In this document: positions 1-11,221 of the stretch, one piece after another
How positions within the stretch are numbered: the first letter of the stretch is position 1
Layout of the letters: the number at the start of each line of letters is the position of its first letter
Source: Podospora bellae-mahoneyi
Lineage: Eukaryota > Ascomycota > Sordariomycetes > Sordariales > Podosporaceae
Direction: 5' to 3'
DNA: 64,000 bases
Assembly (NCBI RefSeq): GCF_035222275.1
Contig: NW_026946359.1
Span: 2,604,001-2,668,000 of the forward strand
Made by a program: the position numbers and the translations under genes
The notes under the pieces: generated by a model
The model's database searches: none
What the model saw: only the letters and a program-made list of their open reading frames with translations
Told to the model about the DNA's origin: nothing

Positions 1-59
1 GGGCAATTGGGAGACCCTAACCCTGTGGTTTGTAGGCTACTGAGAGACGAGAAACGCAT

Positions 60-172
60 TCTATTATGGTTTAGGGCCTTTCGACTGTCTATAAGGGTTT
101 ATAACAGATATTTAATACCAACTTACTGTTTATAAAAGCCTGTTTGCTATCTTTAAGGCCTCATCCCTAGTA
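60..172. repeat. Decayed tandem repeat, about 20-21 bp unit
   Basis: AT-rich noncoding stretch in which a block resembling GACTGTCTATAAGGGTTTA recurs with strong decay about five times at 20-22 base spacing. The same kind of unit is found on the other side of prp28 (2565-2815). Only visual alignment was possible, so the copy number is approximate. Confidence 0.4.
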
Positions 173-262
173 GCAAAGCCAGGGTTAATAGTGCAGATAC
201 ATGCAAGACCAAAGATTTACAACCATGATGAGGACCAAATTGAAGGCATCTTATCAAAAGCC

Positions 263-2395
263 CTACTGCCATCCCCCCTTGCCTCCAAACCCACCACTAT
301 CCTCCACCTTCTTCTGCCCCCTCTGTGGCTTACTCTGCGCAGCCTCATGCCTCCTCAACTCATCCGGCACCTTAGAAATACTCGACTTGGAGATAATCTG
401 CTTCAGGTCATACATCACCTCCGTATCCTCATTACCCAAAAACGTAATAGCCACACCACTCTTGCCCGCACGACCCGTACGACCAATACGATGCGTGTAG
501 CTCTCAATGCTCGACGGCATGTTAAAGTTGACAACCAAGCTCACATCCGGCACATCAATACCACGACCGGCCAAATCTGTCGCCACCAAAATGCTCGACT
601 GGCCGTTCCGCACCGACGCAAGCGAAGCCTCGCGCTGCTCCTGCGTCTTGCTGCCGTGAAGTGTCGTCGTGGAGAAGCCCCAAGACTTGATATCCTTGGC
701 GACCATCTCGCAGTTTCGCTTGATGTTGACAAAGACAATGATGGGCGGCTTGAACTGGCCCGAGTTGAGAATCTCCCGAAGTCTGTTCTTCCTCTTGTCT
801 TCGCCGGCGATGAACTCGACGCGTTGCTCAACAGTATCGACGGCTTCGCCTGCGTTGCCGATAGTGACGATGGCTGGGCGACGTAGGTATTTTTTGGCGA
901 TCCTTTCCACCAGTGGAGGCATCGTAGCTGTGTACATCATCGTCTGACGGTAACGGTCTTTTCCACCCAGATATTTCTTCATGAGCTGGGGATTCTCGGC
1001 CTCTTCCGTATCTGGCTTCTCGTTGGTGACTGGGAGTGCGTCCAGAATCTTGGTCAGGGGTTCTTCGAAACCTTGGTCGATCATGCGATCGGCTTCATCC
1101 ATGATGATGTAGCAGCACTGAGTAAAGACCAAAAGTCGTCTTTCAAGGCAGTCGACCAGACGACCTGGTGTAGCAACGATAATCTCTGCTCCGTTGCGGA
1201 GAGCGTAGGCTTGTTCTTCCAGAGAGTGACCACCAACAATGCTAACGACAGTGAACCCGAGGGGCGTGGCAAACTTCCGAGCTTCATTCTCAATTTGTTG
1301 TACCAATTCTCTCGTCGGGGCAAGAATAAGGGCGTATGGACCGTCGTTCTTGTTGACATCGTTCAAGGGCGGGAGCTCGGAAATGTATACCAACAACGGC
1401 AGCAAAAAAGCTGCTGTTTTACCGGAACCGGTAACGGCCACACCGATCAAGTCTCTGGCCTGGAGAGCAATAGGAATAGACGCCCTTTGGATAGGCGATG
1501 GCTCGTCGTAGCCAACATCGTGAACGATATCCAGTAGCCTCCGTGGCAGATTCGACTCTTCCCAGCTACGCATAGGGTTCGGAATAGCACCGCCCTTGGT
1601 GGCAATGCCAAAATTCTCCTTGAAGATGCGCCAGTCACGCTCCTTCATCTCCTCCAGTCTCTTCTCCGACCAATGTGAGCCCAAAGCCTTGCGTTTAGCT
1701 GCTTGCTTGGCGCGCTCGTGCTGTTCGAGAAGCTGTCTGGCACGCTCCTCTCCCGTTTCTGGATCTCCACGCCGGATAGCCTCCGCCTTTCTTCTTACAA
1801 GCTCGTCGGTCGACTCTTCGCCTCCACGCTTGAATACTGGTTCGAGACGGTCTTTGTAGATAGGATCATCCGGTCGGCTCGTATCATCATCTGGGTCCCA
1901 ATCGAAGTTGAATTTATTCGCGGCCGTTCTCCTTCTCTTCTTCTTAGCCGAGAAGGTAGACTGGTTGACAACGGGTCCCATATATTTGGCGCGCAACTCG
2001 GCCTCGTCGTTCATTTCCATCTTCGTCCGCCGCCCTTCGTCATCCATGGGGGCGCCGCGCTTTGCTCCGGCGCGATGCGGGCCCCGGTCATCATCTCGCC
2101 TGTCGCCCTCTCGCCTGTCGCCTTGCCTGTTTCCTCGGTCGTCCGCTCGCATCGCCTTAGGGCCAGTCGGAATTTCATTTCGAGACCGTGATGGCTGAGA
2201 ACTGCCATTGGAATGGCCATTTTCCAGTGTTGTCTCTTTTCGTTTCAGTTCCTCCTCTTCTTTGGCCTTCTTTTCGGCGGCGAGGCGCTCGCGTTCTTTC
2301 TTGGAGATAAATCGCGGTTTTGAGGCGGCTTCCTCCTGGGCCTTCTTTTGCCGTAGCAAGGCGGCCAGGTCAGGTGGTTCTCGTCGTGAAGCCAT
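263..2395 (-). CDS. prp28: Pre-mRNA-splicing DEAD-box RNA helicase Prp28
   Basis: Encodes 710 residues in a single exon, starting at the ATG at 2395. The product is the U5 snRNP-associated DEAD-box helicase that in yeast and human (U5-100K) displaces U1 from the 5' splice site so that U6 can pair; it acts in the nucleus. The N-terminal 250 residues are charged and Lys/Glu/Arg-rich with an RD-rich patch, as usual for Prp28. The helicase core follows: the ATP-binding AVTGSGKT near 320, PTREL at 360, TPGRL near 409, DEAD at 433-436, TAT (in place of the common SAT) near 489, RGIDVPD near 611 and HRIGRTGR near 635. Length and family-specific spacing fit fungal Prp28 well. It is unusual here in having no intron at 2.1 kb. 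Decayed minisatellite sequence flanks it on both sides. Confidence 0.96.
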   Translation of the reverse strand: MASRREPPDLAALLRQKKAQEEAASKPRFISKKERERLAAEKKAKEEEELKRKETTLENGHSNGSSQPSRSRNEIPTGPKAMRADDRGNRQGDRREGDRRDDDRGPHRAGAKRGAPMDDEGRRTKMEMNDEAELRAKYMGPVVNQSTFSAKKKRRRTAANKFNFDWDPDDDTSRPDDPIYKDRLEPVFKRGGEESTDELVRRKAEAIRRGDPETGEERARQLLEQHERAKQAAKRKALGSHWSEKRLEEMKERDWRIFKENFGIATKGGAIPNPMRSWEESNLPRRLLDIVHDVGYDEPSPIQRASIPIALQARDLIGVAVTGSGKTAAFLLPLLVYISELPPLNDVNKNDGPYALILAPTRELVQQIENEARKFATPLGFTVVSIVGGHSLEEQAYALRNGAEIIVATPGRLVDCLERRLLVFTQCCYIIMDEADRMIDQGFEEPLTKILDALPVTNEKPDTEEAENPQLMKKYLGGKDRYRQTMMYTATMPPLVERIAKKYLRRPAIVTIGNAGEAVDTVEQRVEFIAGEDKRKNRLREILNSGQFKPPIIVFVNIKRNCEMVAKDIKSWGFSTTTLHGSKTQEQREASLASVRNGQSSILVATDLAGRGIDVPDVSLVVNFNMPSSIESYTHRIGRTGRAGKSGVAITFLGNEDTEVMYDLKQIISKSSISKVPDELRRHEAAQSKPQRGQKKVEDSGGFGGKGGWQ

Positions 2396-4314
2396 CAGTA
2401 GTTGATCTTGTGGGCGCAGAACGATGGTTGTGTGAAGAAAAGGTCAGTTGTAGCCTCCAAGGTTCACGGTCAAAAATAAGCGAGTACCTTGATTTATGCT
2501 TGGGTGGTCTGTGCACCATGTATTGGACAGGACTTAAGGCTTAAGACTGTTTGCTCCTGGGACATAAAAGACAGTCCATAGGCCGGACAAGATAGTCCAT
2601 AGGCATTCGAAGACAGTTGGTAGGCCTTAAGAGTGTCTATGGGCATTTAAAGATTGTCTATAGGTATCTCCACATAATAATTAGGCTTTTCATAGTCCAC
2701 ATGTCCTGGAAGATAGTCGATATGCCTTTAAAATAATCGAAATGCCTTCAAAATAGTAAAGACGTCTTCAGTATAGTTAAACACATCTTGAAACATAATC
2801 AGAAGTATGTAGATCATCTCTGAAGGCGTTAATGTTTTGTCGCACTCTATTTTTCTGCCCTCGACATGAGTGGGACAGAATTTGTAGTCTTTCGTGAACA
2901 ACGGAACGCTCCGCCTACAATAAAAGTATAGCGTCACTTCAACGAGTTCTGCTTCCTGAGTAACGAGTGACCACGGAGTTGTTGGCCAGGTGCAACATAT
3001 TTCGAGGTCCCTCTTATGATATCCCATGGTCCATATTCCACTAAACAGATCCCAACAACTAGAGTCTAGACTATTTCAACGGCTCGTCGCTCGGCACCTG
3101 TTTGACATGTGAGAGCCCGGTGTAAAGGAGAGCGAAAATAGCGAACTCGGCGCCAGAGTTGGCTTATTAGTGGAGATGTCGTTGGCAAATGCCACTGATA
3201 GTTGATTAGATGATCTTATCTGATCATCTCTGACATGGTCCATGTGGCCCATCATCCCCACCTAACATGCCGATTAGGTAACCCAGTTGCAAAACACCTC
3301 ACAAAAAACCCCATTGGAACGTTTCGAATCTTGTTCCAAACCCCACTGCTACCGAGGTCTGGGATTGCGGACCTCAACAAAGCTTCACTCAAGCAGCATC
3401 AATCATGCGATTCCAGGAACCCCAGGACTGAATCGCAACCCGGAGACGTCCCTCCTTGCCCCGCCAAACCGCTAACCCTGGATTGCCAAGCCCCCAGGGT
3501 AACAGCACAACGGCTGGCTTCCGCTGACCAGCAGACGGCTGAACGGTTTTCCAAGTTTTTTTTCCCAGGGCTTTGAACATCTGATGGCCGAGTTTGGATT
3601 CTGCCGCTACACAACACCATGCTTTTGTATTGATCGACAGCCGATTTCGCAACACCGGGAGAAGCTGCTGCTTCAGCCTTGAGGTGGTGTGAGGTCTCTA
3701 CGACCTCGCCGGCCTACAAAAGGGCGAGCACCCATCAAAGCAGTTCCCTGCATTGCTCCTGATAGTAGCCCCTCCAGACCGGTCCCCGCCCCGCTCATCG
3801 GATCTTGACCCTCGTGGGGTTTCCCGGGATCAACTCGCAGTTTTGAGCGGTGACTGAAGAAACTTGAGACGGCAAAGCTCTCATGTGAGTGGGATCCGGG
3901 GGTTGGGTCGTGGTGGCAGTGAATAGTTTTGTCTTGTCTTGTCTTTTCTTTATTATTTGGGTCGTTTCACCCTCGCTGCAACCCGGCCGAGTCCAAGTCT
4001 GTCACTCACCAGTGTCTTCACAGTCACACCCGCCCGCTCTCCAAAGTCCAAGCTGCAGGTCGTCAATCTATCTTGTCTCGAAAAAGACTCCAATTCGCAA
4101 CCGGGATCCCCCTCATAAGAGGTATCGAAGATCTCTGCAGCCGCATTCTGCGCTCTGCTCCGTGTCCTGCGTCTTTATCACGCGCAGTATCGGGGACTCA
4201 ATTGAGAGCGTGTGTGTGCCATTGTGCGCCCAGGAGGGTATCGACACTGGGCTATTCGCTCCCGGCTGTCAAAAGAAGAGAGGAAGTGAACGTCTCCCAC
4301 AGTTCCAACTCACT
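2396..4314. other. Intergenic region, divergent promoters of prp28 and carrier gene
   Basis: No gene is supported. The half next to prp28 carries the minisatellite described separately and AT-rich sequence to about 3080. The half next to the carrier gene is C-rich with pyrimidine-rich stretches (3900-4300) typical of a fungal leader. A minimal start-stop pair (ATGTGA) lies at 3883-3888; whether it is transcribed cannot be told. I looked for a TGASTCA site of the Gcn4/CPC1 type, expected for an arginine gene, and saw no perfect copy. Confidence 0.6.
2565..2815. repeat. Decayed minisatellite, about 12 copies of a 20-21 bp unit
   Basis: Repeating blocks related to GATAGTCCATAGGCCTTCAA can be followed from about 2570 (units beginning near 2570, 2591, 2612, 2631, 2652, 2673, 2691, 2712, 2733, 2753 and 2773). 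Neighbouring units differ at several positions, mostly as C-to-T or G-to-A type changes, so the array is old. It lies upstream of prp28 in noncoding DNA. Confidence 0.65.
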
Positions 4315-5407
4315 ATGGAGCCAGCAGTCACACTTAAACCAGAGGTGCCTCCTGCACAAACCTCATCATCCACCACATCCCCCTGCATCACCACACCAGT
4401 AATCCTCAAACCCAAAACCGCCGTCATGGAGGCTGTTGAGGACATCGTCTACGGCTCAGTGAGTGCCCCTTCATATCTAATTGACGCAGTAAAACTTACC
4501 ATGCACCTCTTTTCAGGTCGCCGGTGTAGTGGGCAAATACATCGAATACCCCTTCGACACAGTCAAAGTCCGCCTACAATCCCAACCCGACCACCTCTCC
4601 CTCCGCTACACCGGTCCCCTCGACTGCTTCCGCCAGGCCCTCCGCTCCGACGGCCTCCTCGGCCTCTACCGCGGCATCTCGGCCCCCCTCGTCGGCGCCG
4701 CCCTCGAGAACTCGTCCCTCTTCTTCTGGGAGCGCATCGGCCGCGACCTCACCTACGGCTTCGGCCTCGCCTCCCACGACAAGCCGCTGTCTCTCCAAAC
4801 CCTCTGGCTCACGGGCGGCTTCGCCGGCGCCATGACCTCCTTCATCCTCACCCCCGTCGAGCTGGTAAAGTGCAAAATCCAAGTCCCCGACACGGGCGGG
4901 AAGGCCGCCGCCCCCCTGAAGCCAATCCCCGTCATAAGGGACATCTTCCGCCACCAGGGCATCTCGGGCTTCTGGCACGGCCAACTCGGCACCCTCATCC
5001 GCGAAGCAGGCGGCTGCGCGGCTTGGTTCGGCTCCAAGGAGACCACCACCAAGCTCTTCCGTCAGTGGAACGAGAGCAGAGCTACTTCCCCGCAACATCT
5101 CGAGCAGATCAGAGCACAAGATGCCCTTCCCCTTTGGCAGCAGGCGGTAGCGGGCGCCTCGGCGGGCATGGCCTACAACTTTTTGTTTTTTCCGGCAGAC
5201 ACGGTCAAGTCGAGGATGCAGACCACGCCGATTAGGGAAGTGGGACCCAAGAAGACGTTTATGGGAGAGACGGCCGCGTTGTGGAAGCAGGCTGGTCTGA
5301 AGGGGTTCTACAGGGGGTGTGGGATCACGGTGTTGAGGTCGGTGCCGAGCTCGGCGTTTATCTTTATGGTGTTTGATGGGTTGAAGAAGTATTTGCCTAT
5401 GCAATAG
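4315..5407 (+). CDS. arg-13: Mitochondrial ornithine/basic amino acid carrier (ARG-13/ORT1 type)
   Basis: Two exons, 4315-4458 and 4517-5407 (58-base intron, GTGAGT...CAG), give 344 residues. Members of this SLC25 family exchange ornithine across the inner mitochondrial membrane for arginine synthesis (Neurospora arg-13, yeast ORT1). Three Solcar repeats are visible, each with the carrier signature: PFDTVKVR after residue 60, PVELVKCKI in the middle and PADTVKSRM in the last repeat. The N-terminal 45 residues are Thr/Pro-rich and poorly conserved. The start at 4315 is the first ATG that reads through the splice; a second Met ([11 protein letters not shown]) lies closer to the first repeat and is a possible alternative. 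The coding strand is strongly C-rich in the first half of exon 2 and G-rich in the last 300 bases. Its 3' end faces the TspO gene. The exact substrate is inferred from family resemblance. Confidence 0.9.
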
Positions 5408-6062
5408 AAGGGAGATGGGGAGATGGGGATCTATACGCTAGAGTTATACCAGGGAAGGAGAGGAGTTTGCATTGTCAAAAAGGCAGGCAGGCAACATAGA
5501 CGGCAGCGGCGGGCGGGTATTTTTTATGACATTCGACATTATCATCAGCGGGCGTTGGGAAAATGGGCACTGATTCGTTACTGGGAATTTGCTTTCGAGT
5601 TTGATGAGAAAGGGGAGGGGAAAAAAAGCCCTGGATTTGGCAACTCTGAGTTGGGGGTATTTTGCAAGGTAGTAGCAATGAGATGAAGTGTGTGCATGTC
5701 AATGGTCTACATAAAACGGCGTTTTGTAATTATATTTTCAATGATCCCTCCCAAAGGGATCTATCTGACCCATTGGTTCCGCCGTTACAAATCTTTACGC
5801 TCTTTTGACATAACCATGCCATCCTCACACTCACTTTTGACCTTGTCCCAAGTCCCACTTAAGCCACATCTTTGCCAGCATCATCCTCCACCCGGGTTAG
5901 AAACAAGTCCCATGAGCATACTACACATAAAAGATCGTCATACCTCCCTCATTCCAGCCCCAGCCACCACCTCCGCCGTCTCACATTGCTCCTAATCACC
6001 CTCGCGTGTATCCATATTTCTCACCCCTTCCACAAAAACCACCTCGTCCCCAAACGCCCCAA
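5408..6062. other. Intergenic region between convergent 3' ends
   Basis: This stretch holds the 3' flanks of the carrier gene and of tspO. It is AT-richer in the middle (5690-5830). No open frame resembling a gene was seen. Confidence 0.6.
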
Positions 6063-6736
6063 CTAAGACCTCTTCTTCTTCGTCTCCCCATCCGCCTTCT
6101 CATATGCCCCGCTCAAATCCCAATTGTTCAAGTACCCCGTCCCCGCGCTCAAATAAGTAGCAAAACTCAGCCAAGCCACATACGGCGCCAGCAACCACCC
6201 CGCCGTCGCATCAACCTTTGTCCCCCACAGCCAGGCCAGATACCCATTCACTCCCACCAGAGCAAGCACATCAGCGGTGGCGAGGATGGGACGGTTCCAG
6301 CCGAAGAAGAGAGGCATCCAGAGGAGGTTGAGGCCGAGCTGGATCGTGTAGAGGGTGGTGCCTTGGCGGGCGGCCGAGATTATGCCCGGGAGGTTGAGGG
6401 GGGAGGTGCCGATGCTGTAGGCGCGGTGGGAGGCGTAGCCCATTAGGCCGTAGAGGAGGGTCCAGACTGGGCCGAAGACTTGGGGGGGTGGGCGGAGGGG
6501 GGGTTGGTTGAGGGAGAGGTAGGTTCGGGGCACTTGTTTTGCTGCTTGGAAATAAGAAGAGAGATGTTAGCTAAGGGGCTGGGTGGGAGGGTTGGGGGGG
6601 GGGGTTATCAGGGAGGTTACTTACGCCTTGTTGACCATCCTACTGCTGAGCCTAGGGTTATGGGGAGGAGGATGGAGGCTGGGAAAGAGGAGAAGATGGA
6701 CTCGGGGAGGGTGAGTTGGGGTATGTAAGTGGTCAT
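6063..6736 (-). CDS. TspO/MBR family membrane protein (translocator protein)
   Basis: Two exons on the minus strand, 6625-6736 and 6063-6541 (intron 6542-6624), encode 196 residues. TspO/MBR (peripheral benzodiazepine receptor) proteins are five-helix membrane proteins that bind porphyrins and sterols, in fungi usually in mitochondrial or endoplasmic membranes. The splice joins GWSTR to PKQVPRTYLSLNQPPLRPPP, which recreates the family's conserved segment before the PQVFGPVWTLLYGLMGYASH block; the later N-LLW-PLFF motif is also present. Helices are visible around residues 15-35, 70-90, 105-130, 130-150 and 155-175. The start at 6736 is the ATG that opens exon 1 in phase. The last 20 residues are charged and lysine-rich. 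The function in fungi is not settled, so only the family call is firm. Confidence 0.92.
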
Positions 6737-8471
6737 TGTGGCGGTGTTTTGTGAGGTATCGCCGGTTTGATGTTTTGGCAGTCACTGAAGCGGCTGTTAG
6801 TTTGGAAAAGTCGGGGTTGTGGTGGTTATAAAGGCTGTGGACGGATTGAGACGGGCAAGCCGCCAACCTAGGTATGACGACATACCTCGCTTTGGAAGCA
6901 ACACCCCACCTAAGCAGTTGCAGTCGATGCGGGACAACGTTGGTTGAATGGCCTGATGTGATGATGATGATAATGGGAGTTGGACTTTAAGATATGTGTG
7001 TTGGAGATATCAATTGATCTTTGGCAGAATGGTGGTGAAGCAGATGATAATCAATGGTGTTCGATGATGTCAAGCTATAGATTATGAAGATGGGCACTGG
7101 GGAGACAGGTACACGATTATATAGCATGCGCCTTTCTCGTGGCAATTATTCAAATGGAGTCAAGTAATGCTGATGCTATTTTCCAATTTCGATCTTGTGA
7201 AGCCATTTCGATCCTTCTCATGAGGGGCACTACAGTGGGATCGGCCAAGATGGAGCTCAACCTCGGTGGCCTGACTGACGGATGCAAGTTCAAGATCAGG
7301 GTCCTTCTAACAAGATAGAGTCATCCTGGAAACAAAACAGTATATAGCGACCACCTTCATGAAATCACATAGTTAGAGCTTGACCGACCTACAAGTTTTG
7401 GTATTACCTTGGAAGGAGGGGCGCCGAGCTCTTTCCTCAGATGAGACAGTAAACAGTCAATAGTTCTCCCAAGAGAACAGTCAGAGATATTGCTTGGCAA
7501 TCAAAATAAACAGATGACAATTCCCCTCGAACCACAATAATAGTTATGGCACAACAGTCTAAAAACTTTTGCCAGCAAACTGCCAGCCCAGACAGAAGAC
7601 AGCAAAGCAAGAGCAAGAGCATCTCAGGAAGTGGGCCCGTGCCGAATCCAAGCCCCCAGTTTCTCCCCGTGGCCCTGTCTTGGAGTGGAGAGCATCACGT
7701 GAGGTCCCAGCCGAGACAGCCAAAGAGTGGACCTCTGGGACTCTGGGGATTCTCAGATTCCGCAACACTCGGCGCCGTCGCGATACCCACGTCAACCTCG
7801 AGCGCGCATCAGCTGCTGCTCAAGAGACCACATCACTCCAACCATCGCGCATTGTCCGCATTCTACATAATTGTTCGTTTGGACCCTTTCCTGTCTCTCT
7901 ATTCTTCCCCCAAGATTTGACTGGCCTTATTTCTGCCCCTGACTCTTCTCCTGTCATTTGGAGTTGCCCTTGTCAGCATGCCCAGCTTGGTACCTGGAAG
8001 CTGCTTTTGACCTTCATGTCAGCCTCCTCCTCCTGACTCTCCCTCCTGTGCCTGCCTCCACCAATATCCTCCCCTGATTGAGACGGCTTGCGGTGGTGAC
8101 AATGGCATCTTCTACATTTTTTTGTTTATTTGGGCGGCTTCATGCGCTATCGTTCTTGTTTCATTTACTTTGAATCCCGTTGCCATGTCACCTAACCACC
8201 CCCGTCCACCTTTTCCGCCATGCTCCGCTGTGTTCCGCAGAAACCATCTTTCTAACCCGCAATCATGTCGCCAAACAGAAGCTCCCGCTCTGCAAACCAA
8301 ACAATAGTTTTTCGATTTATCTAGCAAGCGACAAACAAGTCTCCCCAGACAACCACAACAACGCGACCAGCGTCGACGGGCCCCCTGCAATAAAGAGCCA
8401 CAAGCACCTTTGAATCTAGGGTGTCGCGCATCACCAAGAAGATCCATCTGCTATTGATCCACCTCACCACA
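6737..8471. other. Intergenic region, divergent promoters of tspO and ARS2
   Basis: The stretch 6900-7550 is AT-rich and featureless. From 7900 to 8470 it becomes pyrimidine-rich, as expected for the ARS2 leader. Open frames at 7546-7920 and 7569-8036 have no recognisable family and mixed composition, and I do not support them as genes. Confidence 0.5.
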
Positions 8472-11221
8472 ATGGATTACTATCGCGATTCGGCCCGCTC
8501 TCCGGGTGACCGCGCTTGGAGTGGCCGCGACGAACCGAGAATCAAGGAGGACAGATCAGACAGTTTCTACCGGAGCAGATCTCCAGGTACGTTGCCTGGA
8601 TACTTTTGTCTTTACGTTGACTAACCCGCTGCGCTCAGGGAATGACCGCAGTCGCCGTCGGTCGAGATCCCCCCCTGCTGTTGATCGATACGAACCGAGA
8701 AGCCGCGGTGGCCGTGAGGACTATGTTAGTGGCAGAGATCGCGGTGACCGCGACGACCGCCGCCGAATGGTTTCTCCCCCTGCGAATATCGACCGTTATG
8801 TCCCAGGTCAAGAAGCGGCCGCGCCCATGCCACTTGCAAACCCAATTCAAGATCCTTTGAAGCTACCCTACCAGGTGGGCTTTTCCTACTTTGGCGAATG
8901 GTGGAGAGCGAACGAGAAAATCAAGGAGGAGAAGGAGCGACTCAGAACTGGTCGTCGCCGGGAGCCAGAGCGCGTTCGGAGTGCCCGCGAAGCCCAGGAG
9001 GAGCGAGACAAGGAAAAGGCCAAGATTCAAGTTGCCTATGACGCCTACAAGGAAGATCTTCAGGCCAAGATGGCTCAGAATTTCGTCAAGTTGCACAAAG
9101 AGGAGCAGTGGTTCAGGGAGCGCTACGTCCCGGGAATCAGGGACGCCTTCCGCCAACAGTTGCAAGAGCACCGGCGTGAAGCATACGCTCAATGGGAGCA
9201 GGACCTCAACAATGGCGTCTTTGATGAACTTTCGTTGGAGGGCATACCCAAGAGTGAGAGCAATGGTGCCGGTGGAGTTGTAGAAAAGGAGGAAGGTGAA
9301 GCCACCGCTGCTAGCGAGGTTCTCGGCGTCGGTGACCTGGTGCCCGTCAGTAGCGATGTAAGAGACGACAGTCTTTACCAGCCAACCTTACTCATCAAGA
9401 CCATTGCCCCCTCGGTTAGTCGTCAGAATCTGGAGGCGTTTTGCAAAGAGTATCTCGGAGAAGGTGAGGGCGGGTTTAAGTGGTTGTCACTGAGCGACCC
9501 CAACCCCAGCAAACGCTTTCACCGTATTGGCTGGATTATGCTCAATCCCGCCTCCGAAGCGCCTGCGTCCGAGAATGGGGACACCAAAGATGAAGACGGG
9601 GACATCGAACCTCCCGTCATGTCAACTGCCGAGAAGGCCCTCGAAGCTATCAACGGCAAGACTGTCAAGGATGAGCAGCGAGGTGATTTCATCTGCCACG
9701 TTGGTGTGCACAACCCGCCGGCCAACCCAAGAAAGAAGGCCCTCTGGGATCTCTTCTCTGCTCCCGAGCGTATTCACAAGGACCTTGAGTTGGCCACAGA
9801 TTTGATCCACAAGTTCGAAAGTGATTTCGGCTCTGATTTCAATGCCAGTCTCCATATTGAGGAGCATGTCGAACAGTTGCGGGCTAACGGGCAACTCCAA
9901 CCTGCTGTCGCTGCTGCTCCCGTCAAAAAGCCAAAGGTAGAGCGATCTCTCGATGCCGATGAAGCTATGGACGCAGAGGTTGAGGAGGGAGAGGAGGGAG
10001 CGGTTGATGATGGAGAAGATGAGGATGAAGGTATGGTGGACGATGAAGTTGACGATATCGACTTGCTAGTTGCAAAGAAGCGACTTGATCTCTCCATCGA
10101 ATATCTCCGCCGCACCTTCAACTTCTGCTTCTTCTGCGTGTTTGAAAGCGACTCTATCCATGAGTTGACGAGAAAGTGCCCCGGTGGCCATCTCCGTAGA
10201 CCTCGCAGCACTCTCTCGTCCACTGCCAAAGCTGTTGCTCGAGCGAGCGCAAACGGCGACCCGTTCCCGTCCAAGAAGCGTAAGGAAGCGGAAGACGTCG
10301 AAGAGGGCGAGGCTCCCGAAGCTGAGCGCAAGTTTAAGACATCCTCCAAGACGGAGCAACAGCTCCAACGCGCCTACAACTGGGTGAAGACCTTTGAGGA
10401 GAAGATCAAGCAGATCCTTGCACCGGAAACTGTCGATCTCAGAAAGCTCGGTGGCAAACCGGTTGAGGATGCTGTCAACGATGAGCTTGGAAAATATGTC
10501 AAGCAGGAGGATGAGCACAAGTGGCGCTGCCGAGTGCCTGAGTGTACAAAGCTCTTCAAGGAGGAGCATTTTTGGAAGAAGCACGTGGAGAAGCGTCATC
10601 CGGAGTGGCTGGATAAGCTCAAGGAAGAGGTAAGATTTTCGATGATTTCATATGCCGGTGGTAGTGGCTAACAAACGTATACAGTTCGAACTGGTCAATG
10701 CCTACGTTATTGACCCTGCGCATATTGCGCCTTCTCGTACCGATGCCAACTCCAACGGGCACTTCCCTCCGTCCGGCGGCCAGCAGCCGACGGGCACTCC
10801 CCGCGGGTTCAATCTCCAGAACTACGCCATGAACAACATGCTCAACTTTGGGGCCTTCCCAGCCATGCCTCTGCTCAACATGATGGGCGGTGCTGGCAAC
10901 ATGAATGCGGCTGGTTGGCAGCACGGAGGCGGCGATGATCGTGGTGGCGGTCCTATTCGACGGGGTGGCCCTCAGGGGGGCAACCGTCCTCAGAGCCGAT
11001 CACACCCGTATGAACGCCGCGGTGGTAATCGACCCTATGGCGGTCCCGAGGGTGCTGGAGGCCCACCAGGAGGTCGTGGTCGTGGAGGCCCAAGTAACAG
11101 ATGGGGTGACGGCGGTGTTACTACCACTGGTCCGCGTGAGGCTGTCCAGGGGCGCACCCTCAAGAGCTACGAAGACCTGGATCAGGTGTCCGGTGGTGGC
11201 GGTGGGGAGCTCAACTACTGA
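8472..11221 (+). CDS. ARS2/SERRATE zinc-finger protein (S. pombe Pir2-like)
   Basis: Three exons, 8472-8586, 8639-10629 and 10685-11221, give 880 residues. ARS2/SERRATE proteins bind the nuclear cap-binding complex and couple 5' caps to RNA processing, small-RNA pathways and, in S. pombe (Pir2), RNA decay and heterochromatin. The order of parts fits the family: an Arg/Ser/Asp-rich N-terminus, the N-terminal helical domain (QVGFSYFGEWW, then a long charged helix), an RRM-like segment (residues near 300-360), an acidic stretch near 480-530, a single C2H2 finger in the last third (CRVPECTKLF followed by HVEKRH), and a Gly/Arg-rich tail ending in a YEDLD motif. The start at 8472 is the ATG in phase across the first 52-base intron. 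Introns have CTAAC-type branch sites. Confidence 0.93.

Noticed and set aside
15-24. Telomere-like CCCTAACCCT at the window start
   Set aside because: A single partial copy; not an array.
3889-5235. 448-codon frame across the carrier gene
   Set aside because: The first part includes true exon 1, but it reads through the intron and then continues in a wrong frame over exon 2, giving Pro/Arg-rich text.
7546-8036. Two overlapping frames of 124 and 155 codons upstream of ARS2
   Set aside because: No family resemblance and no splice link to ARS2; likely leader or intergenic DNA.
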